From contig NC_083639.1 in assembly GCF_963576545.1 (NCBI RefSeq), positions 25,372,118 to 25,436,117 of the forward strand: a DNA stretch of 64,000 bases, in the 5' to 3' direction. The translations under genes and the position numbers were made by a program. Numbering within the stretch: the stretch's first letter is position 1; the number at the start of each line of letters is the position of its first letter. Origin of the DNA: Limanda limanda (lineage: Eukaryota; Chordata; Actinopteri; Pleuronectiformes; Pleuronectidae). Below are positions 13,857 through 64,000 of the stretch, one piece after another. The notes under the pieces are model-generated. The model was not told the origin of the DNA. It searched no databases and saw only the letters and a program-made list of their open reading frames with translations.

Positions 13857-13905
13857 GGGTTAGGGTTAGGGTTAGGGTTAGGGTTAGGGTTAGGGTTAGG
13901 GTTAG
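13857..13905 (+). repeat. Interstitial telomeric repeat (TTAGGG)n
   Basis: About eight perfect, head-to-tail copies of GGGTTA, 87 bp after the cfap107 stop and probably within its 3' UTR or flank. Confidence 0.97.
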
Positions 13906-14186
13906 AGAGAGGTGTCGATGATGGTGAAGTTTGAAGGAAGGATTCCGCGGACCAGAACTTGCTTGTATAGTTTAAATTTTCATTACAAAGAAGTTCACAG
14001 ATCAGGACAGGCATCTAGATACCCGGAGACACTCTCACCTCCTTATCTACCTATTTATCTTGTGTTTCTGTTTTTATTCTTTCTACCTCAATATTTTTAA
14101 TTTTATTGTATTGCATTGTATTTTATTGTATTCAAATATACCGGCTGCTATGACGACTTAATTTCCCTTCGGGGATGAATAAAGTA
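13906..14186 (+). mobile_element. Retroelement-like 3' end leading into the ATCT array
   Basis: The end of this stretch, TTTCCCTTCGGGGATGAATA then AAGTA, resembles the 3' terminus of fish non-LTR elements that finish in ATCT repeats. No coding remnant was seen, so the boundaries are approximate. Its AATAAA may also serve as a cfap107 polyadenylation signal. Confidence 0.4.
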
Positions 14187-16753
<2,567 letters not shown>

Positions 16754-19042
16754 CTACACACTGGTCTGCCGAGGCTTCTTATCAGGCAGCGAGAGGACAA
16801 AGGGGAAGAGTATGCCCTTGGCTGCAGAGAGGACACTCAAATCCTCATCTGTGAAACCAGGAGAGATCTCATCAGCCTCGAACTTCATGGTGAACTGGCG
16901 GCTGACACAATAAATCAAGTCATCCACGGTGACGCACTGGAAGACGGGGCAGTGCAGCAGCCGTCTGGAGCAGCACTCGTACCACAGCCGAGCCACAGTG
17001 TGGTAGCGGTACACACTGACGCCCAGCATGGGGTTAACATCAAACCGATACAGGAATCTCCCCACGGCCACCATATCCGCGGTTCTGTCTCGGCTGCCGA
17101 CCGACACACTCGGCCTCCAGGTGTTTGTTTTGGGGCTGTAGCGCAGCAGCATATATCTCAGAGTCCCCCCGGAAACAAACAGCTCTCCGTTGCTCACGGT
17201 GACGTGATGTGCCACAGCAAATGTGTCATTAGGCAGTGGAGCCACGAATGTCCATCTGTCCGATCGCGGGTCGTAGCGCTCCACCGAGGAGAGGCACTCC
17301 CCTCCTATGGCGTAGACGTAGCCCTCCAGAGCTGCCAGTTTGCAACGAGGTCTGGCCTCATTCATGGGACTGATCTCCTTCCAAATGGACGTCAAAGGAT
17401 TGAAGCAAAACACTCGCTTTGAGGGTGTCCTGTCTCTGTCTGCGCCTTGGCAGCCCACCGCCACAAATAAGTAGTTATCCATTGTGCACATGGCGCAGGC
17501 ATTAGAGACGACTTCCTGTGGGATCAGGCCGAGGGTTTGCCAGGAGTCTTTGTTGTCATCGTAATAGTAGAGTGCACTGGACGTCTTCCTCGGCTCGGTC
17601 TCCGCTCTCCGCTCCCCTGGGTCCCTCGACCAGTCTTGAGGGTCCATATCTGCCACCATGATGAATCTTCTCCCCCGTTTTCTTTGCTTCTGGATTTGTT
17701 CCCGCTCACCGGCCATTAGTCGCCCATAAATGTCGGGGTCTCTGAGCACCTGGAAGTAGTTGTCTGACATGACCCCCAGGGCGGCCTTCTGCATAGGGGT
17801 CCGGCCGTGTTTTTTGGCCAGGTACAGCGTCTCCAAACAGTTCCCCAGATCAAGTGTGCTCTTCAAGCTTTCGAAATCTGTGTCACTGAGGCTTTTTGCT
17901 GGGAGGGGTAAAAGTGGAGCTCCTGTTACAGTCTCCAGATCAGCCTCCTTCCTCACACCAGGGCCTCTGCTGTCTGGAGAGGAACCGATCATGGCGGGAC
18001 CAGAGATGAGCTCCTTGCTTGTCGAGGCCAGAGAGTGAATCACTGGAGTTGAAGCGGTTGAAGTTACAAAGGGGACGGAGAGCTCACACTGCTCTGCTGC
18101 ATACAGATAGCTCTCACTGCGTGGGAGTGGAGGCCTTGCAGGGTGCCGGAGCTGACGGCCTCCTGGTGAGGAGAGCTCCTCAGCAGGGCTTTGTGGGAAA
18201 ACCAGGTCCCGCATAACGATGGGGCTCAGAGAGGAAGGAGAATCTGTCAGACTGCTCCCACGGCTTCCAAACTCCACTGGCTGCGGCTCAGAGCTCCTCT
18301 CAGTGTTGGAGTCCGTAACAAAGTGAGAGGAAGACTCCACGTAGTAATCATAGATCTTTCCGCGCACAACCTGCTCTCCTGTTCCTTCCAGCATCACGTT
18401 AGCATCCTCCACTTTGATCTTTGCCTTGGAGAGGAAGCTGGAATAGCCCCCCTGGCGCTCCACGTCTTGCCTCAACTCCCGGCCCACACCCACACCGCCC
18501 TGCAGCTTCTGCAAAAAGCATGGGGAACGGCGCCCTGTTGCACTGGGCATCCCGCTCTCTGCTGGATCAGGAATGTTCAAAGCAGATCCGAATGAAATAT
18601 TACTGGTGGCAGGCGTTGTTGGCTTGTGATTAGCGATTGCCTCTGCTTTCCTGCTGACCTCGTGGTCATTACACGACGTACGAGATGCAGCTCCCGTCGT
18701 CTCGTGGTGTGTGCAGCTCTCTGCTGCCGTTTCCTCTGGGCTGGGAGATGTCAGGTGATCAGTGGCCGAGTCTGTGGGCGAGCTTCGACATCGCAGCGTC
18801 GTCTTGCACTTTTGGCAGGTGCCTTTCTGTGCCCCCTTGCTGTCTTTGGAGTAGAGCTGAATCTTCTGAACATCCCTGGAGCTGTAGAACCTGAAGGCCC
18901 AGGAAACAAGCAGCACGGCAGCCACGGAGAAACCCAGCTTCAACAGCAGCTGCATGTCGATCTGGAGAGATCCCAAGAGCTCTGCGATGGGCATAGCTGT
19001 AGCAGGGAGGATGGTGTCGATCGGTTGACTGATCCTTTTCAA
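16754..19042 (-). CDS. klhdc7a: klhdc7a, kelch domain-containing protein 7A, single-exon gene
   Basis: One uninterrupted frame of 762 residues, close to the mammalian protein, which is also encoded by a single coding exon. Seen: an N-terminal membrane segment at about residues 32-52 (LLLKLGFSVAAVLLVSWAFR), as in KLHDC7A; a long, low-complexity Ser/Pro-rich linker (about 60-390); a BACK-like helical region at about 395-460 with DNYFQVLRDPDIYGRLM; then kelch repeats at about 490-715 with repeated G-G/W spacing (VYAIGGE, LFVSGGT) forming a propeller blade set. It ends SLPDKK, matching the family. No BTB domain is present. The molecular role is poorly known; membrane anchoring and substrate-adaptor roles are inferred. 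Start ATG 19042 is the most upstream; in-frame Met17 and Met30 would also keep the anchor. In human it neighbours IGSF21, as here. Confidence 0.95.
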   Translation of the reverse strand: MKRISQPIDTILPATAMPIAELLGSLQIDMQLLLKLGFSVAAVLLVSWAFRFYSSRDVQKIQLYSKDSKGAQKGTCQKCKTTLRCRSSPTDSATDHLTSPSPEETAAESCTHHETTGAASRTSCNDHEVSRKAEAIANHKPTTPATSNISFGSALNIPDPAESGMPSATGRRSPCFLQKLQGGVGVGRELRQDVERQGGYSSFLSKAKIKVEDANVMLEGTGEQVVRGKIYDYYVESSSHFVTDSNTERSSEPQPVEFGSRGSSLTDSPSSLSPIVMRDLVFPQSPAEELSSPGGRQLRHPARPPLPRSESYLYAAEQCELSVPFVTSTASTPVIHSLASTSKELISGPAMIGSSPDSRGPGVRKEADLETVTGAPLLPLPAKSLSDTDFESLKSTLDLGNCLETLYLAKKHGRTPMQKAALGVMSDNYFQVLRDPDIYGRLMAGEREQIQKQRKRGRRFIMVADMDPQDWSRDPGERRAETEPRKTSSALYYYDDNKDSWQTLGLIPQEVVSNACAMCTMDNYLFVAVGCQGADRDRTPSKRVFCFNPLTSIWKEISPMNEARPRCKLAALEGYVYAIGGECLSSVERYDPRSDRWTFVAPLPNDTFAVAHHVTVSNGELFVSGGTLRYMLLRYSPKTNTWRPSVSVGSRDRTADMVAVGRFLYRFDVNPMLGVSVYRYHTVARLWYECCSRRLLHCPVFQCVTVDDLIYCVSRQFTMKFEADEISPGFTDEDLSVLSAAKGILFPFVLSLPDKKPRQTSV

Positions 19043-19153
19043 AGTTGTTGTCGATGCATCTCATCCGAAAGGAGCACGCTGTGTGGTTCTCATTGTGAGG
19101 GCTGCTGTGATCTGATGACTCCTCCCGTGTAAGATGATACCTGCATGGCTACT

Positions 19154-19184
19154 ATTTGCATCCCTGGCTCTGAAGGGGCGGGGC
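19154..19184. promoter_or_regulatory. Candidate klhdc7a proximal promoter: octamer plus GC box
   Basis: About 110-145 bp upstream of the klhdc7a start are an octamer ATTTGCAT (19154-19161) and a GC box GGGGCGGGGC (19175-19184). These are motif matches only; the transcription start is not known. Confidence 0.35.
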
Positions 19185-22100
19185 GCTTGTCACGCACCGC
19201 CTGCTCAAAAACACAGACGCAGAATATGGAAATACCCAAAAGATCAATATTTGTTTATGAAAAGTTGCTGACTCGCGTCCAGCTTTTCCCACAACCATCC
19301 GACAACACCTTGTAGGAACGCTGCACTTATAGGACGTCTCTGTTGCTCGGTGTAAACAAAACGGGTTCCGGGGGGGGTCATAAAATTTGTCGGCAAAATT
19401 TTAAGTAAAATTGTTGTGACAGATCCTGCTCCCTTAACTCGCCCAAACACACGGCCGGAGGCGCAGGAGGAAAAACATTGGTTTGAACAAGGGGTGTGGC
19501 TGGATGATGGGCGACATTTATCAAATACTTTATAAACAGGATACATCTGTTTGCACAAGCGTGGCTCGGATCAAAGGTCCTTTTCTGTGCCAGTGCAGAC
19601 GCCTGAATTGCTCTCACTTAAAAGGAGCTGAGGATGGCTCCCGGACAACTAAATGGCCCTCGGTATTTTAAACACACACACACACACACACAGCACTGTA
19701 AATAATACAAAAAACAGTCTGAAGGATGCCAGATGGAAAGAGCATCTACAGGCAAAACACTGTTGACACTGTTATTCATTTCCATCGCGCTTCGCCGAGA
19801 TGCCGACACACATCTCCGACACATGGGAGCCGTGTCATCTCAGTCACCGCTGTCAGGCTGTCATTTGTGTGGCTGATAACACACCGAGCGGATCCTGTGG
19901 TCAACAGCAGAGCGGTGTTGGTTTTAACAACACTGTGCGTGGGCATCTTTTGAGTTGCACCACGCGGAGAGAGGCTTACAGAGGGCGTGTCAGGTGTCCT
20001 CGCTGACACAGGCGCTGTGTAGTCATCTGGTAACCGAGCCCGCAGACGACATAAAGGAAACCGGATTCTGCAAGCGCGGTTGACTCGTGAATAATTCACA
20101 GATGGGCCACAGAGGCAGCTTCTTCTTCTTCTTATCCTCGCGATTGCGCCCCGGCTCATGTGAACGATTCAGAACAGCACGGGGAAAGGAAATCATGATT
20201 TTCAACCGTGTGCTTTATTGTGTAGAGGCCCTTACTTTCTCTTATTTTTTTGCTCGTGCCATCCGTGATGTTTGCAGCGTGGAGCTGAACAAGAAGAAAA
20301 AGCACAAGCGACACTTTCTTTTGACAGATTTCCATCTTTCAGTAACAACCGTGGAGAAGGCTGAGGAAACATGAAGTCAGTTAAACAGAATAAATACAAT
20401 TTTATAGTTTGAGGCCGTCATCTGTCTTGTGTCATTCATTTTGTTGCCAATTATGATACAAAATATATATAAATGTTCACATAAACAAACAAAAACCTAT
20501 GATGTACTTCTTCCAGTGTTATTTTGACTAAGCAGAGAATTTTTTTTTAATTCTCTGATGCATTCATAAACAGACGTGTTGTTCCTCTCTTGAATGCGAA
20601 GTGAGTGATAAAAGCCAAAAAAAAACAAACAAAGCACAGAAGAGCCTCTTGAATCATAATTAAAATGCAAGCTGAGTTTCTTTACAGTAGCTGGACAAGA
20701 ATTCTTGCCCTTTGCTTGCCTGACTGGAAAAATAAAAAAATAAAAATACAGTTCAGTGTGTGTGACTGTTAATGTTTGTGCTGTGCAGCTCTCATCTCTG
20801 GAATACAGGAATATGGATTGTACTTTGGCAAGGTGAGTCGATATCCCAAACGAATAGGTCTGTCCTTTCTGTTCGCTTAAGCTTTGAAAATCTCTGCTCT
20901 TACCTCCCACCTGGTTTAAACCTTAATCCCTTAATACATGTTGTGTCCTCAGAATAGCTCCAATTGAAATTCTTGTAAAGTCCCAAAAAATGCAGGATTA
21001 CTTTGCATCAAGCTACTCTTCACTGTGTGTGTGTGTGTGTGTGAGTCTGAGCTGCAGATGGTAAAACGAATGAATCTCCTTCAACAGCCTCGTCAGGGTC
21101 ACAACAATCAGAAATATATGGAATCAAGTCATTTGGGGATTTTTGCTTGTTTAGCAAAGTTTAAGAACTGATTGTCTTTCAAATTCCAGGTGGGAACAAT
21201 TTCAGAGACTTAATCATGAGAGTATTTGGACTATATTGAATAAATCATTTTGAAGTTTGGAGAATAATGTTATATGAGAATAAAGAAAGTCATAATGTTA
21301 CGAAAAAAAAGTAATTCAATAAGTAAACAGTAATAATATTAGGACAGTAAAATAATAATCAAATGAGACAGAAGTCGTGATATTACGAGAATGAAGTTGT
21401 AAATTAACATGTAAAGGTCATAATATTGAAAAAAAAAGTTGTGATTTAACTAGAAAAAAGTCAACTAACGAGAATAAAGATAGAATTTAATGAAATTTTT
21501 TTTATAATATTGAAGGAATAAAGAAAAATAAAGTGTTTTAGGAGATAAGCAGCAAGGAGAACCGGTTTTCGCCGCAGTTAAACTCTTCTGGATCCAAACT
21601 TTTTAGCCAAAACACTTTCCTCTTGTTTTACTACAACTTTATTCTCTTTGTCTGTTTCTCCCCCCCCCCCCCCTTAAGTGTCCCTAACACGTTCCAGTAC
21701 AATCCCTGCACCCAACATTAAACTGCAGGAAGATGCAGATCTACGACTGAACATGTCAAACACAGCGTTTGAAGTAAAGTCAAGGCGTGTGAGTTTCGTC
21801 ATCTCTCCATTTTAATACAGGTGAAATGAAACAAATGCAACAACCCTGTTTACACACGCTGCCTCGGGGGAGCTCGTCTCTGGGATGGCTGCTAAAAATG
21901 ATCCGACTACTGTAAATGTGTGGGTAAGAGTTACGTATTGTACACAATGTAGGTCACTCAAGATAGTATGTCACAAGTAAATAACTGGATTACAGGCCAG
22001 TGACAATGAGTTGCAGTGCTGTCGATAGCAACACACCAAAAGGAGAAAGAATCCTCAAACATCACATGCACCACAACCCCAAAACAGCAGACATATGTTG

Positions 22101-22715
22101 GATCTTTTTTTTTTTTTATAATTCTTTTTTTTTTTTTTAACTCTGGCCCTTGGAGACCTGCCATATAGATATAAAAAAAGCCCAAATGAGAAACAGAAAG
22201 TGTGTTAAGGTTTCTGTCCTTTCAGCCAAGAATCATCGTTGAAAACAGTGTTGAATGACGCAACAAACAAAGGTGGAGGAGTGAGGTGGAGAACTCCGAA
22301 CTATCTCAGCAACCATTCCTCACCGTAACCCATATAACCTCTGTAATTATTTTCAATATTTACACGGATGTACACAAAATACACTCAAAAAAGGAGAATT
22401 TCTTCACTAGTTTTCTCAAAGCAGATAAATCCTCTTGTACATTCCGAGCCATCAGGGAAAAAAAGGGGAATACCTGTATTTTCATAAAAAAACAACGTTC
22501 TCTGGGAGCATCTGTGTTTGTTCCCCTGTGGTTTGTCAGCGTGTCGCTAATCAGGTTCATCCCAGGACATGGAACCGACAGGTGGTTGGAGGAGATGGTG
22601 GCGCAGCCGGAGCCAGTCTCCACTTTTCCAGTCAAACACCAATAATGACATTTGGACCCATCGAAAAAATAAAATCCAAATTCTTTTTTCTTTCTCGGTT
22701 TCAAACCAAACGGAT
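19185..22715. other. Intergenic region klhdc7a-igsf21
   Basis: No exon was recognised. It contains a CA tract near 19672-19691, a GT tract near 21025-21042, and poly-T runs near 22106-22138. A degenerate AT-rich minisatellite is listed separately. Several short frames exist but none resembles a known protein. Confidence 0.4.
21265..21540. repeat. Degenerate AT-rich minisatellite (ATTACGAGAATAAAG-like)
   Basis: Motifs such as GAGAATAAAG, TCATAATATT and TATTACGAGAAT recur irregularly. This resembles a fish repeat built from alternating ATTACGAGAA and AAAGTCGTA modules, here heavily decayed. Confidence 0.55.
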
Positions 22716-22721
22716 TTTATT
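22716..22721 (-). terminator. Candidate polyadenylation signal of igsf21
   Basis: AATAAA on the minus strand, 345 nt past the igsf21 stop. It is the first clear hexamer I noticed in the proposed 3' UTR. Confidence 0.5.
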
Positions 22722-23065
22722 GATCAACAGGCAGACGTGGGACAAGAAACGAAAAGAAGGTGTAACTGGGCAGGGCTATATAGGAGGTGGCTATTGTAAT
22801 GTTCATCACGTTTTTTGTTCTTTTGATATCATTTATCTTGGTTACATTTTCTTACAAAAACAGTGGGGCGCCATCCTGTGGCGGCGCTGTTTCCTGATCG
22901 ACTGACGCATGGAGGGTCTGTAGATGACTGGAGAAGGCTTGCAGGATTGTGGGAAGTGTGTGTGTGTGTGTGTGTGTGCATGTGTGTGTGGATATATGAA
23001 TATGTTGTGTAAGAAGGGGGGCGCATGTGTGTGTGTGTGTGCGCGAGTGTCTTGCATGAGCGGTT

Positions 23066-61990
<38,925 letters not shown>

Positions 61991-61997
61991 GGAAAAA

Positions 61998-62675
61998 CAC
62001 ATTACATTACATTACATTTCATTTAGCTGACGCTTTTATCCAAAGCGACTTACAATAAGTGCATTCAACCCTGAGGGTACAAACCAAGAACAACAAGAAT
62101 CAAGACAGTAAAATTTCTTCGAAATAAAGCAAAACTACAAAGTGCTATAAGTAAGTGCCATTTTAGTGCTACCAAAGTGTTAGTTTCAAAAGTGGTTAGT
62201 TTTTTTTTTTTTTTTTTTTTATTCAAGGTACAGTCGGAAGAGGTGTGTTTTTAGTTTTCGGCGAAAGATGTGTACACTTTCAGATGTCCGGATGTCGAGT
62301 GGGAGCTCATTCCACCATTTAGGAGCTAGGACAGCAAACAGTCGTGATTTTGATGAGTGTTTAGCTCGCAGTGAAGGAGCAACGAGTCGTTTAGCTGAAG
62401 CAGAGCGGAGTGAACGTGCTGGTGTGTAGTGTTTTGACCATGTCCTGGATGTAAACTGGACCTGATCTGTTTACAGCATGGTATGCGAGTACTAGTGTTT
62501 TGAACCGGATGCGGGCAGCCACTGGTAGCCAGTGTAGGGAGCGGAGGAGCGGAGTAGTGCGAGTGAATTTAGGTTGGTTAAAAACCAGTCGAGCTGCTGC
62601 ATTCTGGATGAGCTGCAAAGGTCGGATGGCAGTAGCAGGTAACACTGCACTGTTTTTCCTTAGAAAAACCTCCAT
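61998..62675 (-). mobile_element. L2-like LINE, 3' end with broken reverse-transcriptase C terminus
   Basis: The minus-strand frame 62675-62391 encodes the conserved end of an L2-type reverse transcriptase (IQNAAARLVFNQ, LHWLPVAARIRFKTL, VLAYHAVN). At about 62415 a frameshift occurs; the next frame continues with LAPKWWNELPLDI and KTHLFRLYLE to a stop near 62220. The 3' UTR holds TCGCTTTGGATAAAAGCGTC and ends in TGTAA-type repeats at about 61998. It is 5' truncated and inactive. Confidence 0.82.
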
Positions 62676-62770
62676 CAGCTGAGGAGGTTGTCTGGCATAT
62701 TATTTCCCTCCAGGTTTGACAGGTGAATGTTGTCAGAGTATTTAAACTGACATTTCCACCTCAGCTCTAA

Positions 62771-63269
62771 CCCCTTGTAGACGAATGTCGCAAATTCGCC
62801 TCAAACCCCATTCCGGTCTGTTTATCCCACTAATGCCTGATGGTGCAAATACTACACATACCATGAAGGTATTGGTAGTACTCCGCCGCCATGTAGTGGT
62901 CGGAGTGGAAAATACACACTAGCCCCTTGGTACTGTGCAGCAAAGTTATTTTGAGGTATTAAGCTGTATTTGAAATACTGTGATGATGGAACAGCAATGT
63001 ATTTACAGAAACATATGTTGTTATTCAATTTCAAGCAAAAGCAGCATCAATATAATAATCTACATACCAGAGACTGGAAAATTAGTTAAATTACGTTTAT
63101 GCCCCATTATGCCTAATGTCGCTAATTTGCCTCATACCTAAATTTTATATCTATTGTATATGCTGTATTAAAATGAACAATGTCCACTTAATTTAGCATC
63201 TGTATGACAGCCAAAAACACAAATAATATTTTTTTTATATAATTGAAAATTAATTCAGGCACAAAGGGG
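62771..63269 (+). mobile_element. piggyBac-like MITE, copy 2, full length, 499 bp
   Basis: Ends CCCCTTGT (left) and ACAAAGGGG (right) are inverted repeats. Both are flanked by CTAA (62767-62770 and 63270-63273), a 4-bp target duplication resembling the TTAA used by piggyBac elements. No transposase. The CTCF-like core at 62886-62899 has one change (CCATGTAGTGG) relative to copy 1. Confidence 0.78.
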
Positions 63270-63273
63270 CTAA

Positions 63274-64000
63274 ACGGAGGAAGAGGCCTTTATTTTTTTT
63301 AAAAGGAATAAAGTCACAATTTCAGGACCAGTGAGCCGCTCTAAGACCAGAGGGGTCACGCAGGGTGCACTGGCTTCTTCACGTGTCACTTTTATGTGTA
63401 AATCCATCAAGCGGTTTTAAACAGACATGTCACAGCAATTAATTGATTAAAGGCAGGAGGAGGAGGAGGGGTGGGGTGGTAGGGGGATTTAGCTCCTGGC
63501 CTGGGCGCCTCCGTGTTTCCACACCTCTTAATTGCTTATTGATGGGATTCATATGGTTGTAAATTAACCTTAGAACACCCCATTAGCTCAGTGACAAGCT
63601 CGTCTCAACCTGGCAAGTGATTGGCTGTCAGAGGTGTCTGCTCCTGACCAATCAGGCTCAAGTGCTCAACACGGGAGCCGTGTGTCAAGTGAAGTGGCTC
63701 AGAGTGTGAAGACACTAATATGCAGGGAATAAAATCAGAGCAGTAAAAAAAAAAACAGTTCCATTGATTGCTTTATTCCATGAAGCAGAGGAATTGTGTC
63801 TGGCAGTAAACACAGAACATCTCTAATATCTTGCAAAGTGGCTCTGTGCAGATATTCTGAGCAGTTGTACAAATATGATTCAATTTCCCCAAATTAGCAG
63901 CGGTAGATGAAAACTCTCTTAAACACCAAAACCCAAACCTCGTTCAATTCAAACACAGATAATCTCAGGGAAATCCCGTCGCGAGATTAAAAAATAACGA
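63274..64000. other. igsf21 upstream intron, right edge
   Basis: Unique-looking sequence with a GA/GG-rich tract near 63455-63487. It contains inverted CCAAT-type motifs near 63620-63655. No exon was recognised. Confidence 0.35.

Noticed and set aside
18191..19132. Plus-strand frames of 134 and 168 codons opposite klhdc7a
   Set aside because: Shadows of the klhdc7a coding exon.

Overview
This is a vertebrate nuclear window, almost certainly from a ray-finned (teleost) fish. It has intron-exon genes with GT-AG splice sites, long introns and dense microsatellites. It also carries non-LTR, LTR and DNA-transposon debris of familiar fish types, including fish-style tRNA SINEs, L2-like LINE tails and 3' ends closing in ATCT or TGAT repeats. 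Five protein-coding genes are recognisable, and together they match a block that in human lies on chromosome 1p36 (DHRS3, AADACL4/3, CFAP107/C1orf158, KLHDC7A, IGSF21).

Layout: 3.25-3.45 kb, minus strand, is the first coding exon of dhrs3; the rest runs off the left edge. Then comes a duplicated GATA-satellite cluster (4.16-5.69 kb). A complete four-exon arylacetamide deacetylase-like gene lies at 7.6-10.57 kb (plus), followed within 0.6 kb by a five-exon cfap107 gene (10.95-13.77 kb, plus). A 48-bp interstitial telomeric repeat and a 568-bp pure ATCT array follow. klhdc7a is one uninterrupted 762-codon exon on the minus strand (16.75-19.04 kb). From 23.07 kb to 60.91 kb runs the 3' two thirds of igsf21 on the minus strand, with six exons found, including a 39-nt microexon and the last exon encoding a GPI-type tail. 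Its 5' exons (signal peptide and first Ig domain) lie beyond the right edge.

The igsf21 introns hold most of the unusual structure. They contain a 456-bp tandem array (27.4 kb), a 253-bp hAT-like MITE with perfect 8-bp target duplications (30.0 kb) and an L1-type insertion with a 15-bp target duplication (40.0 kb). A local duplication copied the 3' end of an igsf21 exon and was then hit by a solo LTR in one copy and a LINE tail in the other (44.7-46.1 kb). A five-copy tandem array (54.9-57.2 kb) has units that each carry a near-consensus CTCF-type motif, with an opposed motif 0.8 kb beyond. Two copies of a piggyBac-like MITE (38.4 and 62.8 kb) also carry CTCF-like cores.

The genes do not form one pathway: dhrs3 (retinaldehyde reduction) and the deacetylase-like gene (ester hydrolysis) are ER enzymes, cfap107 is a ciliary microtubule inner protein, klhdc7a is a membrane kelch protein and igsf21 a synaptic Ig-family adhesion protein. 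I see no RNA genes, CRISPR or prokaryotic features.
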